A stretch of 6,649 nt of DNA. Source: Spirochaetales bacterium (lineage in GTDB: Bacteria > Spirochaetota > Spirochaetia > DSM-27196 > SLST01). Under the pieces are notes generated by a model. The model ran no database searches. It was given only the letters and a program-made list of their open reading frames with translations, and had not been told where the DNA came from. The translations under genes and the position numbers were made by a program. The stretch spans positions 1-6,649 of the forward strand of contig SLST01000164.1 in NCBI GenBank assembly GCA_007130265.1. Reading direction: 5' to 3'. Shown here in pieces: positions 1-4,535 of this stretch. Within the stretch, counting starts at the first letter, position 1; each line of letters begins with the position of its first letter.

Positions 1-879
1 CTAGGGGTTTGCCCCGCGGACCGTCGGCTGATTGCGGTGGACCCACTCGGTGAACGATCCCTCGTAGACCCTCACCTTCGGGTAGCCGAGGTACCACTTG
101 AAGAACACGAACGCCGCGGTCGCTTCTCGCGCCGTGCCGCACGAACAGATCACCGTCTTGTCGGGTGCGGCCCCGACCCGCTCCGCGATCGCGAGCAGCT
201 CCGCATCGGGCTTGAGCAGGCGCGAGTTCTCGGGGCTCATCAGGTCCCGCCACGGCAGATTGACCGCTCCGGGGATGTGCCCCTGCTTGGGCCACGGGCC
301 CTTTCCCTTGTAGATGCCTGCCGGGCGGTTGTCGAGCAGCAGCACGTCGTCGCGGTCCTTGATGTCGACGAGCTCCTCGAACTCGATCACGTAGTCGCTC
401 CGCACGTCGAGTGCAAAGTCTACGGTCTCCCCGCGCGGGTACTCCTGAGAAAGCGGCTTCCCTTCCTCTTTCCACTTCTGAAGCCCGCCGTCGAGAATCC
501 GTACATCCTGGTGGCCGAAGCGCGCGAAGGTGTAAGCGAGCATCGTCTGCTCGAGGCCGTCGCCGTATCCGCTGAAGATACCCGCCGCCGTATAGACGAC
601 CGTGGTTTTCGTTCCGTCAACTCCCACCCGCCCGAGAACCTGTCTCATCGCGTCATCCGGGATGTAAGTCGCCGGGAGCCCGTTCTTGGGAACCCGCAAC
701 GCCTTGTCGTTCAGATAGTAGGCACCGGGGATGTGTTCGGTGAAGTAGTCGTGCACGTCCGGCTGCGAATCGACAATGTGGATCGTGTCACTGCCGATCC
801 GTGCGGCGAGCCATTCGGTGTCTACGATGGAAACCGGTCTATCGTTACCCGCCTGAGCGGGAATATTTGCATGCGCCAT
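1..879 (-). CDS. Two-domain rhodanese (thiosulfate/mercaptopyruvate sulfurtransferase family)
   Basis: A 292-residue protein with two tandem rhodanese domains, at about residues 16-135 and 165-285; this is the usual length for the two-domain family. These enzymes move a sulfane sulfur from thiosulfate or 3-mercaptopyruvate through a persulfide on a catalytic cysteine to a thiophilic acceptor. The C-terminal domain is the active one: it carries LLLDNRP (180-186), GHIPGAVNLPW (200-210) and the loop CSCGTAR (245-251), and it ends in the family-typical YEGSFTEW. C245 is the likelier nucleophile because a glycine follows at +3, as in the CRIGER loop of classical members; C247 is the alternative. 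The N-terminal domain has threonine (T97, VVYTAAG) where the cysteine would be, as expected for the structural domain. The ATG start has AAGGAGG four bases upstream (884-890). No signal peptide or membrane segment is seen, so it should be cytoplasmic. The donor substrate cannot be told from sequence. It seems to be transcribed alone. Confidence 0.92.
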   Translation of the reverse strand: MAHANIPAQAGNDRPVSIVDTEWLAARIGSDTIHIVDSQPDVHDYFTEHIPGAYYLNDKALRVPKNGLPATYIPDDAMRQVLGRVGVDGTKTTVVYTAAGIFSGYGDGLEQTMLAYTFARFGHQDVRILDGGLQKWKEEGKPLSQEYPRGETVDFALDVRSDYVIEFEELVDIKDRDDVLLLDNRPAGIYKGKGPWPKQGHIPGAVNLPWRDLMSPENSRLLKPDAELLAIAERVGAAPDKTVICSCGTAREATAAFVFFKWYLGYPKVRVYEGSFTEWVHRNQPTVRGANP

Positions 880-896
880 TGCGCCTCCTTACCCGC

Positions 897-925
897 AAAA
901 TACTCATGGCTGGAGCGTGCGTCGA
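897..925 (-). promoter_or_regulatory. Candidate sigma-70 promoter of the rhodanese gene
   Basis: On the minus strand, TCGACG (920-925, 4/6 to TTGACA) and TATTTT (897-902, 4/6 to TATAAT) are 17 bp apart. Transcription would begin just before the AAGGAGG ribosome-binding site, giving a very short leader. Both boxes are only moderate matches. Confidence 0.3.
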
Positions 926-984
926 TTTCGATGAGTGAGCCGAGGTCTTATGCGTTGGCTGATCACCCCGCGGTGTCGACGCTC

Positions 985-1139
985 GTGAAGGATTCCTGAA
1001 GACTCTACGGCTGACTCTCGGCTTCCAGGAGCGCACACGAGGCGACCATCACATCACGGCGCAGGATGGCGCCCCCAAGCCATATCAGGCCCCGCAAGTT
1101 GGCTCCGTCGTGGTACGTTACCAGCTGCGAGGAGACGAT
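985..1139 (+). pseudogene. Decayed HicA-family mRNA interferase toxin
   Basis: In the frame of position 987, the plus strand reads FLKTLRLTLGFQERTRGDHHI and then, after a gap, DGAPKPYQAPQVGSVVVRYQL. The HicA family (small dsRBD-like RNases that cleave mRNA and use the His of a G-[SD]-H-H motif) includes a branch with the order LGFxERxRG[SD]HHI, a linker with an LNLQ-type segment, then KPYQVxQVRxVIxxYxL. Both halves match that branch, but roughly 13 linker residues seem to be missing between HHI and KPYQ. The arginine of QVR is also replaced (QVGSVVV). No ATG precedes the fragment in frame: the frame opens after a TGA at 960-962, and the only nearby start-like codon (GTG, 985-987) is in another frame and stops after four codons. 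No stop follows the usual C-terminal end, so the frame runs on into sequence antisense to the next genes. No HicB partner was found. This assignment rests on remembered family patterns, not on a search. Confidence 0.55.
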
Positions 1140-1196
1140 GGCTGCGCTGGTTGTTCTGGACGCCGACCTGGAACAGAATCACCTCGTCAGCACGCC
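1140..1196. other. Short stretch with no recognisable gene
   Basis: Between the HicA-like relic and the stop codon of the helix-turn-helix gene I see no convincing gene. A 26-codon plus-strand frame (1138-1218) begins with ATG and has a GAGGAG sequence upstream, where a hicB partner would be expected, but its sequence (MAALVVLDADLEQ...) does not resemble HicB and it overlaps the minus-strand gene. No terminator-like hairpin with a T-run was found for the minus-strand operon. Confidence 0.4.
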
Positions 1197-1463
1197 TCAC
1201 CCCACCGTCGCGAGATGATGCCGTTTGAGCGCGGCTACGATTCGGGCAGCCTCCTCGCCGGTGAGCGGGGTGCGTCGGCGAATCTTCGCCTGGAGCGTCT
1301 GGACTTTGATGTCCGACTCGCGTGCGACAGCGGACAGGTTGAGGATCGACGAGAGATCGGCGAGGCGTTCAATATTGAGTACGACGTCGGTCTCGAAGTA
1401 GTCGAGCACCTCTTCGCCGGCGTTGAACCGTTGCTCGAGATTCTGCCTATCGGTGCGGCTCAT
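1197..1463 (-). CDS. Small helix-turn-helix protein, probable antitoxin of the BrnT-like toxin
   Basis: An 88-residue protein encoded directly after, and overlapping by 17 bases, the BrnT-like toxin gene; that position is normally held by the BrnA antitoxin. Residues about 14-25 (NAGEEVLDYFET) resemble the N-terminal GEDVxDYFD segment seen in some BrnT partners, which could be a toxin-contact or hinge segment. Instead of a ribbon-helix-helix or DUF4415 tail, residues 41-64 look like an Xre-type helix-turn-helix (LNLSAVARESDIKVQTLQAKI, with the recognition helix around VQTLQAKIRRR), followed by an amphipathic helix (EEAARIVAALKRH). The expected role is to neutralise the toxin and repress the shared promoter. 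The start is well supported: AAGGAGGAGG (1473-1482) lies nine bases upstream of the ATG, far stronger than any signal before the toxin gene. The antitoxin role is inferred from gene order, size and the DNA-binding motif. It could instead be an unrelated small regulator. Confidence 0.72.
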   Translation of the reverse strand: MSRTDRQNLEQRFNAGEEVLDYFETDVVLNIERLADLSSILNLSAVARESDIKVQTLQAKIRRRTPLTGEEAARIVAALKRHHLATVG

Positions 1464-1695
1464 AGAGCTGTACCTCCTCCTTGCGGGCTCGCCGAACGCT
1501 TATCGGACGCGTTCGGCCGGATCTCTGCGTGAAGATCGCGGTCCAGTGCCGTCCGTGTACGGCGCCAACGGCGAGGTACCGTGAAGGCAAGATGACGAGT
1601 CGTGAGTCGTCCCACAGGGCAGTCGCCTCCTCGAAACCGATCCCGTGCTTCGCCGCATTGGTGGACGACTTGTCTGCATCGAACTCGAACTCCAC
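1447..1695 (-). CDS. brnT: BrnT-family toxin (RelE-fold ribonuclease), type II toxin-antitoxin system
   Basis: An 82-residue protein that matches the BrnT family in its main blocks: an N-terminal EFEFDADKSSTNAAKHGIGFEE, ALWDDSRLV, the central GRHWTAIF and the C-terminal ISVRRARKEEVQLYE. BrnT toxins have a RelE-like fold, cut RNA and inhibit translation; the toxin gene normally comes first in the operon, as here. The GTG at 1695-1693 is taken as the start because family members begin at this point (MEFEFD...). An upstream ATG at 1770 would add 25 residues unlike the family. No Shine-Dalgarno is visible before the GTG, which would keep toxin synthesis low. Compared with the common family pattern, about six residues seem to be missing between ILPSR and LAVGAV, the loop that often reads TxDEPRF. 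It overlaps the downstream gene by 17 bases, which suggests translational coupling. The palindrome at 1735-1751 is a likely site of autoregulation. Confidence 0.87.
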   Translation of the reverse strand: MEFEFDADKSSTNAAKHGIGFEEATALWDDSRLVILPSRYLAVGAVHGRHWTAIFTQRSGRTRPISVRRARKEEVQLYEPHR

Positions 1696-1717
1696 TGGCC
1701 CGACGGTCGCATATATT

Positions 1718-1751
1718 ATTATGCAGATCAAACTGAATCGGCAGCCGATTC
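1718..1751 (-). promoter_or_regulatory. Promoter/operator region of the BrnT operon, with a perfect 17-bp palindrome
   Basis: GAATCGGCAGCCGATTC (1735-1751) is a perfect inverted repeat with 8-bp arms around a single central base. An AT-rich patch (1711-1723) follows in the minus direction and offers a CATAAT -10 box (1718-1723, 5/6). With 17-bp spacing, the -35 position (1741-1746) falls inside the palindrome and matches consensus poorly, so bound protein would cover the polymerase site. Transcription would begin about 16 bases before the GTG. The sequence is seen directly; the operator role is inferred from the habit of type II toxin-antitoxin complexes of repressing their own promoters. Confidence 0.45.
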
Positions 1752-1808
1752 TCACGAGCGCGCTACACATGACAGGGGACTTTCGAGATGCGATGGAGGT
1801 CCACCGTC

Positions 1809-1837
1809 TTTACCGGGCAGGAGGTCTCACCTACAAT
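1809..1837 (+). promoter_or_regulatory. Sigma-70-type promoter of the aldo/keto reductase gene
   Basis: TTTACC (1809-1814, 4/6) and TACAAT (1832-1837, 5/6) are exactly 17 bp apart. Predicted transcription starts near 1844, immediately before the ribosome-binding site, so the leader is only about 16 bases. The divergent BrnT promoter lies about 60-100 bp to the left. Confidence 0.52.
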
Positions 1838-1859
1838 GAACCGCGGAAGGAGTTGCAGC

Positions 1860-2834
1860 ATGAAGCGGACAATGGGACGTTCGGGCATTGAGGCGAGTGC
1901 GATTGGGATGGGGTGCTGGGCGATTGGCGGGGTCTTCTACCGCGGTGAGACGCCCGTGGGATGGGGAGAGGTGGATGACCGGGAGTCCGACACTGCGATC
2001 AATGCCGCCGTCGAGCACGGAATCACCCTTTTCGATACGGCGAACATCTACGGCGCCGGACACAGCGAGCGGGTGCTCGGCAACGCGCTTTCCAGCAAGC
2101 GCGAGAAGGTGATCATCGCCACCAAGTTCTGGAGCATGTTCGATGAAGAGACCAGGGAGGTCACCGGGGCAAGCGCAAGCCCCGAGGACATTCGCACGGC
2201 ATGCGATCAGTCGCTGAGGCGACTGAAGACCGATTACATTGACCTCTACCAGTTTCACAACGGCGGCTACGCGGCTGACGAGGCGGGCGAGGTGATAGAG
2301 ACGCTCGAATCGCTCGTGGACGAGGGAAAGATCCGCTCCTACGGGTGGAGCACGGACGACCCGGCGCGTGCGCGTGCCTTCGCAGAGGGCGAGCACTGTA
2401 CGGCGGTACAGTTCCAGCTGAACGCACTCCGCGACAATGCGGAGATGGTTGCGCTCTGCGATGAGCTCGACCTTGCCGGGCTCAACCGTGGGCCGCTTGC
2501 GATGGGCCTGCTCACCGGCAAGTACACGCGGGAGAGCACGCTGCCGGACAACGATGTGCGGGGACCGAATGCTCCTGAATGGATGCGGTACTTCGAGAAC
2601 GGGCGTCCCTCGCAGGAGTTCCTGAACCGCCTCGATTCGATTCGCGAGATCCTGACTTCGAACGGTCGCACCCTTGCCCAGGGAGCGCTTGGATGGCTGC
2701 TCGCGCGAAGCGGCAGGACCTTTCCTATTCCCGGCATTCGCACCGTGAAGCAGGCCGCGGAGAACGCGGGCGCTCTCGAGAAGGGTCCTCTCACCGGTCA
2801 GCAGATGAGCGAGATCGCAGAGCTTCTCACGTAG
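1860..2834 (+). CDS. Aldo/keto reductase (NADPH-dependent oxidoreductase)
   Basis: A 324-residue cytoplasmic (beta/alpha)8-barrel enzyme that reduces aldehydes or ketones, usually with NADPH. The catalytic tetrad is present: D59 and Y64 in FDTANIYGAGHSERVLG, K89 in IIATKFW, and H133 in DLYQFHNGG. Other family landmarks are the GMGCWAIGG entry strand (16-24), NRGPLAMGLLTGKY (209-222), and the C-terminal cofactor-binding block FPIPGIRTVKQAAENAGAL (288-306), in which arginine, glutamine and the EN pair are the expected contacts to the cofactor phosphate side. Length and order fit the YajO/aryl-alcohol-dehydrogenase-like branch (COG0667). The ATG at 1860 is chosen because AAGGAG (1847-1852) stands seven bases upstream and the protein then begins MKRTMGRSG, as family members do; upstream in-frame ATGs at 1788 and 1836 lack support. 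It is probably a single-gene unit, divergent from the BrnT operon. The natural substrate cannot be inferred, and the neighbours give no pathway hint. Confidence 0.95.
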   Translation: MKRTMGRSGIEASAIGMGCWAIGGVFYRGETPVGWGEVDDRESDTAINAAVEHGITLFDTANIYGAGHSERVLGNALSSKREKVIIATKFWSMFDEETREVTGASASPEDIRTACDQSLRRLKTDYIDLYQFHNGGYAADEAGEVIETLESLVDEGKIRSYGWSTDDPARARAFAEGEHCTAVQFQLNALRDNAEMVALCDELDLAGLNRGPLAMGLLTGKYTRESTLPDNDVRGPNAPEWMRYFENGRPSQEFLNRLDSIREILTSNGRTLAQGALGWLLARSGRTFPIPGIRTVKQAAENAGALEKGPLTGQQMSEIAELLT

Positions 2835-3020
2835 CGTGGCGGCCGGGGCGATCCGGATGCCGTGCTCGGTGATGACGTCCTTCGTACCGGTCGCGCTGAT
2901 TTGCCACGCGTCAGCAGCGGCTCGAGCGCGCCGGAAATCGCCGAGCTCGACCACGGACAGCGGGTGGAGGCGGTGCATGTGGCAGCGTCCCCGCAGGGAG
3001 TCCCCTCCCTGGTGAAGCAT
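2835..3020 (-). pseudogene. Possible gene fragment of unknown family
   Basis: From an ATG at 3020 the minus strand stays open and has codon use like a coding region: GC-ending codons and a plausible protein (LHPLSVVELGDFRRARAAA, then DAWQISATGTKDVITEHGIRI). There is no stop before the antisense side of the aldo/keto reductase, so an intact gene would have to overlap that gene on the opposite strand. The ATGTKDVITEHGI stretch faintly recalls the phosphate-binding ATxGTxxxLxEHGI motif of methylglyoxal-synthase-like domains (for example the C-terminus of CarB), but this is a weak resemblance. No ribosome-binding site is evident upstream. It may be a truncated remnant or simply a non-coding frame. 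Confidence 0.22.
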
Positions 3021-3027
3021 CTGCTAC

Positions 3028-3047
3028 AGTATAGGGAAGTATAGGGA
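3028..3047. repeat. Perfect 10-bp tandem duplication
   Basis: AGTATAGGGA occurs twice in direct succession, in an otherwise GC-rich stretch between two protein-like fragments. It may be a replication-slippage duplication, or a scar at the junction where gene material was lost. TATAGG also resembles a weak -10 box, but no matching -35 stands out. Confidence 0.7.
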
Positions 3048-3060
3048 ATCTTGGGCACCA

Positions 3061-3186
3061 TCGGGAGAAACCCGCGAGTTTTCTCTGGTCTACCGAAACG
3101 AGGGTTCACTCGAGCCGATCACCCGGGTCCGGTTCGAAGTCCGGTACCATGTGAAGAGCCGCGACGCGACAGATGCAGTCGACTAT
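3061..3186 (+). pseudogene. Possible plus-strand gene fragment of unknown function
   Basis: The plus-strand frame beginning at 3061 reads SGETREFSLVYRNEGSLEP, then ITRVRFEVRYHVKSRDATDAV. This is a plausible beta-rich protein segment with alternating hydrophobic and polar residues. The frame is open from 3016 to a TAG at 3325-3327, but it has no start codon with a ribosome-binding site, and beyond about 3186 it lies antisense to the VapC gene. I do not recognise a family. If real it is a truncated remnant lacking its beginning and end; it could also be chance openness in GC-rich DNA. Confidence 0.22.
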
Positions 3187-3614
3187 GGCGTCGGTATCTC
3201 CACCGGATGCACCGCCGGAAAGAGCGCAAAGTCACGCCAGTTCGAAGAGAGCACCAGGCTGACCCCGTTCGCCTTGTACGTTGCGGCAAGCATCGTGTCC
3301 AGGAGCCGCTTGCGGCCAAGTTCGTAGAGCTGCATACAGATCAGGAAGAGGTCCATCGCCGCAGCGGTAACCTGGACCTGCGTCACCTCGCTGCCGTTCC
3401 ACCATGCGGTCGCCCGTGCGAGCGCGTCCCGCATCGCAAGCGGCTGCTCGAATCGCCGCGGATCCGTTACGACGCGCGTGAGCTCGGTCACGACCTGCGG
3501 AGCGAGCGCGAATCCTTCGTCCGCGTACTCACGTGCCGTGCGTCGTGCCGAATCGTGCGAAGGATGCTCTTCCACCTCGAATGCCAACAGGAACGAGGTA
3601 TCGATGCCGATCAC
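3183..3614 (-). CDS. vapC: PIN-domain ribonuclease toxin (VapC family)
   Basis: A 143-residue PIN-domain protein. VapC toxins are Mg2+-dependent ribonucleases that cut tRNA or rRNA and stop growth when not held by their VapB partner. The acidic active-site residues are in place: D5 in IGIDTSFLL, E44 in PQVVTELTRV, D106 in RLLDTMLAATY, and the C-terminal LSSNWRDFALF, in which N125 and D128 stand at the fourth metal-site position. Length is normal and the ends look complete, so it appears functional. It starts with GTG at 3614-3612, and its first bases overlap the TGA of the upstream antitoxin gene (GTGA, 4 bases), the usual sign of translational coupling in vapBC operons. No internal ribosome-binding site is obvious. 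The C-terminus is proline-rich (HPVEIPTP). The cellular RNA target cannot be told from sequence. Confidence 0.92.
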   Translation of the reverse strand: MIGIDTSFLLAFEVEEHPSHDSARRTAREYADEGFALAPQVVTELTRVVTDPRRFEQPLAMRDALARATAWWNGSEVTQVQVTAAAMDLFLICMQLYELGRKRLLDTMLAATYKANGVSLVLSSNWRDFALFPAVHPVEIPTP

Positions 3615-3841
3615 CCGAGCATCTCCTCCAACAGGTCGTCGTCCCGCTCGAGCGGTCGGATCACCTTTCCTACGCTCGCCGGCGCGTGGTCCAGGACGCT
3701 CGAGCCGACGCAGAAGTGGCGCTCGGCGTACTCCGACATTGCCTCCCGGATAAGCTCGCTCGCGCTCGCCTCACGGTCCTTCGCCCGACGCTGGAACGAG
3801 GCGTAGACATCCTCTTCGACGTGCATCGTGATGGTTTTCAT
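3611..3841 (-). CDS. vapB: Ribbon-helix-helix antitoxin (VapB-like)
   Basis: A 76-residue protein. Residues 1-8 (MKTITMHV) form the DNA-contacting beta-strand of a CopG/MetJ/Arc-type ribbon-helix-helix, followed by helix A (DVYASFQRRAKD, 11-22) and helix B (SASELIREAMSEYAERH, 26-42). The tail (VLDHAPASVGKVIRPLERDDDLLEEMLG) is acidic at the end and is the expected toxin-wrapping part; the pattern of GKxxxPL followed by DDLLEEML is familiar from antitoxins paired with MIGIDTSFL-type PIN toxins. It should neutralise the downstream VapC and repress the operon as a dimer. The ATG start has no clear Shine-Dalgarno (the preceding bases are GGTAGCATGTATGT), which is unusual for the antitoxin of a pair; a short-leader or leaderless transcript is possible. 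It shares a 4-base overlap with vapC. Confidence 0.9.
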   Translation of the reverse strand: MKTITMHVEEDVYASFQRRAKDREASASELIREAMSEYAERHFCVGSSVLDHAPASVGKVIRPLERDDDLLEEMLG

Positions 3842-3864
3842 ACATACATGCTACCATATATATG
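3839..3864 (-). promoter_or_regulatory. AT-rich operator/promoter region of the vapBC pair
   Basis: CATATATATG (3855-3864) is a perfect 10-bp palindrome lying 13 bases before the vapB ATG, and the start itself sits in a CATGTATGTATG repeat (3839-3850). The patch is sharply AT-rich against the GC-rich surroundings and contains the only -10-like sequence (TATATA) close to the gene; no good -35 box is seen at 17 bp. Repeated or palindromic short sites at the start of the operon are typical targets of ribbon-helix-helix autorepressors. Confidence 0.4.
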
Positions 3865-3875
3865 CGGCTTTATCC

Positions 3876-3900
3876 GGCCGGACTCATCCAGATGCCGGCC
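3876..3900 (-). terminator. GC-rich hairpin just downstream of the membrane transporter gene
   Basis: GGCCGG (3876-3881) and CCGGCC (3895-3900) form a perfect 6-bp stem that CAT/ATG pairs extend inward, with a 4-base loop and a 3-base bulge. It begins one base after the transporter's stop codon and precedes the vapB promoter region. No T-run follows, so this is not a classical intrinsic terminator; it may aid factor-dependent termination or protect the mRNA end. Confidence 0.35.
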
Positions 3901-3901
3901 C

Positions 3902-4342
3902 TCAGGCCGTAGCGACCAGTGTCCCGCCGATCACGATCAGTACCGCTCCCACCACGAGCCTTGGGACGTGAACTCCGCGCCACTCGGCAAAGACGATGAA
4001 TCCGAGCAGAACGGCGACGAGCGTGTTCATGTTGAACAGGGGCACGAGCCGTGCGACCGGCGCGCCGAAGCGTCCCTGTGCGACCGCGATGAGCGCGGTG
4101 GAAGAGGCCCAGACGATGCCAGTCGCAAGCGCCGCGAGCGATGCCGGAAGCGTTACCTGTCCGAGCCCGCTGACCGCCGCGAGCGTCAACGCGACGAGCG
4201 TGACGCCGACCCCGACGAAGAGCAGCAGCGAGGCGGGCACGCTTCCAAGGTTCACGCTGAGCTTCTGCAGAATCGCGAAACCCCCGAGCAAGACGGCGGG
4301 GATCACCCCACCGATAAGCATTCCGGCAGTTTGTTGTGTCAT
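3902..4342 (-). CDS. Half-size drug/metabolite transporter (EamA-like, 5 transmembrane segments)
   Basis: A 146-residue, very hydrophobic inner-membrane protein with five predicted membrane segments at about residues 7-26, 34-58, 67-90, 98-119 and 125-144. It looks like a single EamA-type repeat of the drug/metabolite transporter superfamily; full-size members have ten segments made of two such repeats. Segment 4, with the preceding ARLVPLFNMNTLVAVLLGFIV, and the closing GAVLIVIGGTLVA are the most family-like parts. The size fits the small bacterial/archaeal five-segment transporters, which probably work as dimers. Substrate and direction of transport cannot be inferred. The ATG start has AAGGA (4350-4354) seven bases upstream and a promoter further up. 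Nothing co-directional follows closely except the vapBC pair, which is separated by a hairpin. It could also be the surviving half of a ten-segment transporter, but both ends look natural. Confidence 0.8.
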   Translation of the reverse strand: MTQQTAGMLIGGVIPAVLLGGFAILQKLSVNLGSVPASLLLFVGVGVTLVALTLAAVSGLGQVTLPASLAALATGIVWASSTALIAVAQGRFGAPVARLVPLFNMNTLVAVLLGFIVFAEWRGVHVPRLVVGAVLIVIGGTLVATA

Positions 4343-4379
4343 GGTTCCGTCCTTTCCTGACTAGGCGACGAGAGCGGTC

Positions 4380-4409
4380 AGCGTATTGTCCGTCGCGGAT
4401 GAGTGTCAA
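4380..4409 (-). promoter_or_regulatory. Sigma-70-type promoter of the membrane transporter gene
   Basis: On the minus strand a perfect TTGACA (4404-4409) is followed after 18 bp by TACGCT (4380-4385), which keeps the important T, A and final T of the -10 box. Transcription would start near 4373, leaving a leader of about 30 bases that ends in the AAGGA ribosome-binding site. Confidence 0.48.
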
Positions 4410-4506
4410 CAGAGACTGATGATGAGTAGTCGACCAGGTGCGACACCGCCGACCACAGGGGTGAGAAGACCGGTCAACCGCTCGTGGCTGCAGTTGCATG
4501 AATTCC
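4410..4506. other. Core of the divergent intergenic region, no gene seen
   Basis: The stretch between the two divergent promoters holds no reading frame that I can support and no strong repeat. GACCGGTC (4468-4475) is an 8-bp palindrome, but it is too short to assign. With its flanks, the whole gap between the transporter and binding-protein starts is 379 bases and seems to be regulatory DNA. Confidence 0.4.
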
Positions 4507-4535
4507 TTTACGAACGCAGGAAACCATGATACTCT
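4507..4535 (+). promoter_or_regulatory. Candidate extended -10 promoter of the solute-binding protein gene
   Basis: TTTACG (4507-4512, 4/6) and TACTCT (4530-4535, 4/6) are 17 bp apart, and the -10 box is directly preceded by TGA (4527-4529), a TGn extended -10 element. A start near 4542 would give a leader of about 180 bases, long for this window. That leader contains a small hairpin (GCGCC/GGCGC, 4582-4598) and an orphan ribosome-binding site. Confidence 0.42.

Noticed and set aside
37..999. A long plus-strand reading frame antisense to the rhodanese gene.
   Set aside because: Composition is arginine- and valine-rich with no domain resemblance, while the minus strand encodes a complete rhodanese with its motifs and ribosome-binding site. 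The plus frame is a by-product of GC-rich coding sequence.
1721..1891. A 56-codon plus-strand frame starting at ATG 1721 with fairly natural-looking sequence (MQIKLNRQPIL...).
   Set aside because: It covers the toxin operon's promoter region, the palindrome and the reductase promoter, has no ribosome-binding site at its ATG, and runs into the reductase gene in another frame.
1827..2834. A long minus-strand frame antisense to the aldo/keto reductase.
   Set aside because: The reductase on the plus strand has a full catalytic tetrad and good start signals. Only the part beyond the reductase (2835-3020) is kept, as a weak fragment.
3127..3149. GGTTCGAAGTCCGGTACCA, resembling a tRNA T-arm and CCA end.
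   Set aside because: The stem pairs badly with a 7-base loop, there is no acceptor half after it and no D-arm or anticodon arm upstream on either strand.
3533..4499. Large frames on both strands overlapping vapB and the membrane transporter (3533-4360 plus, 3870-4499 minus).
   Set aside because: Both are rich in arginine, aspartate and other polar residues with no recognisable domain, and they overlap genes with clear family features and ribosome-binding sites.
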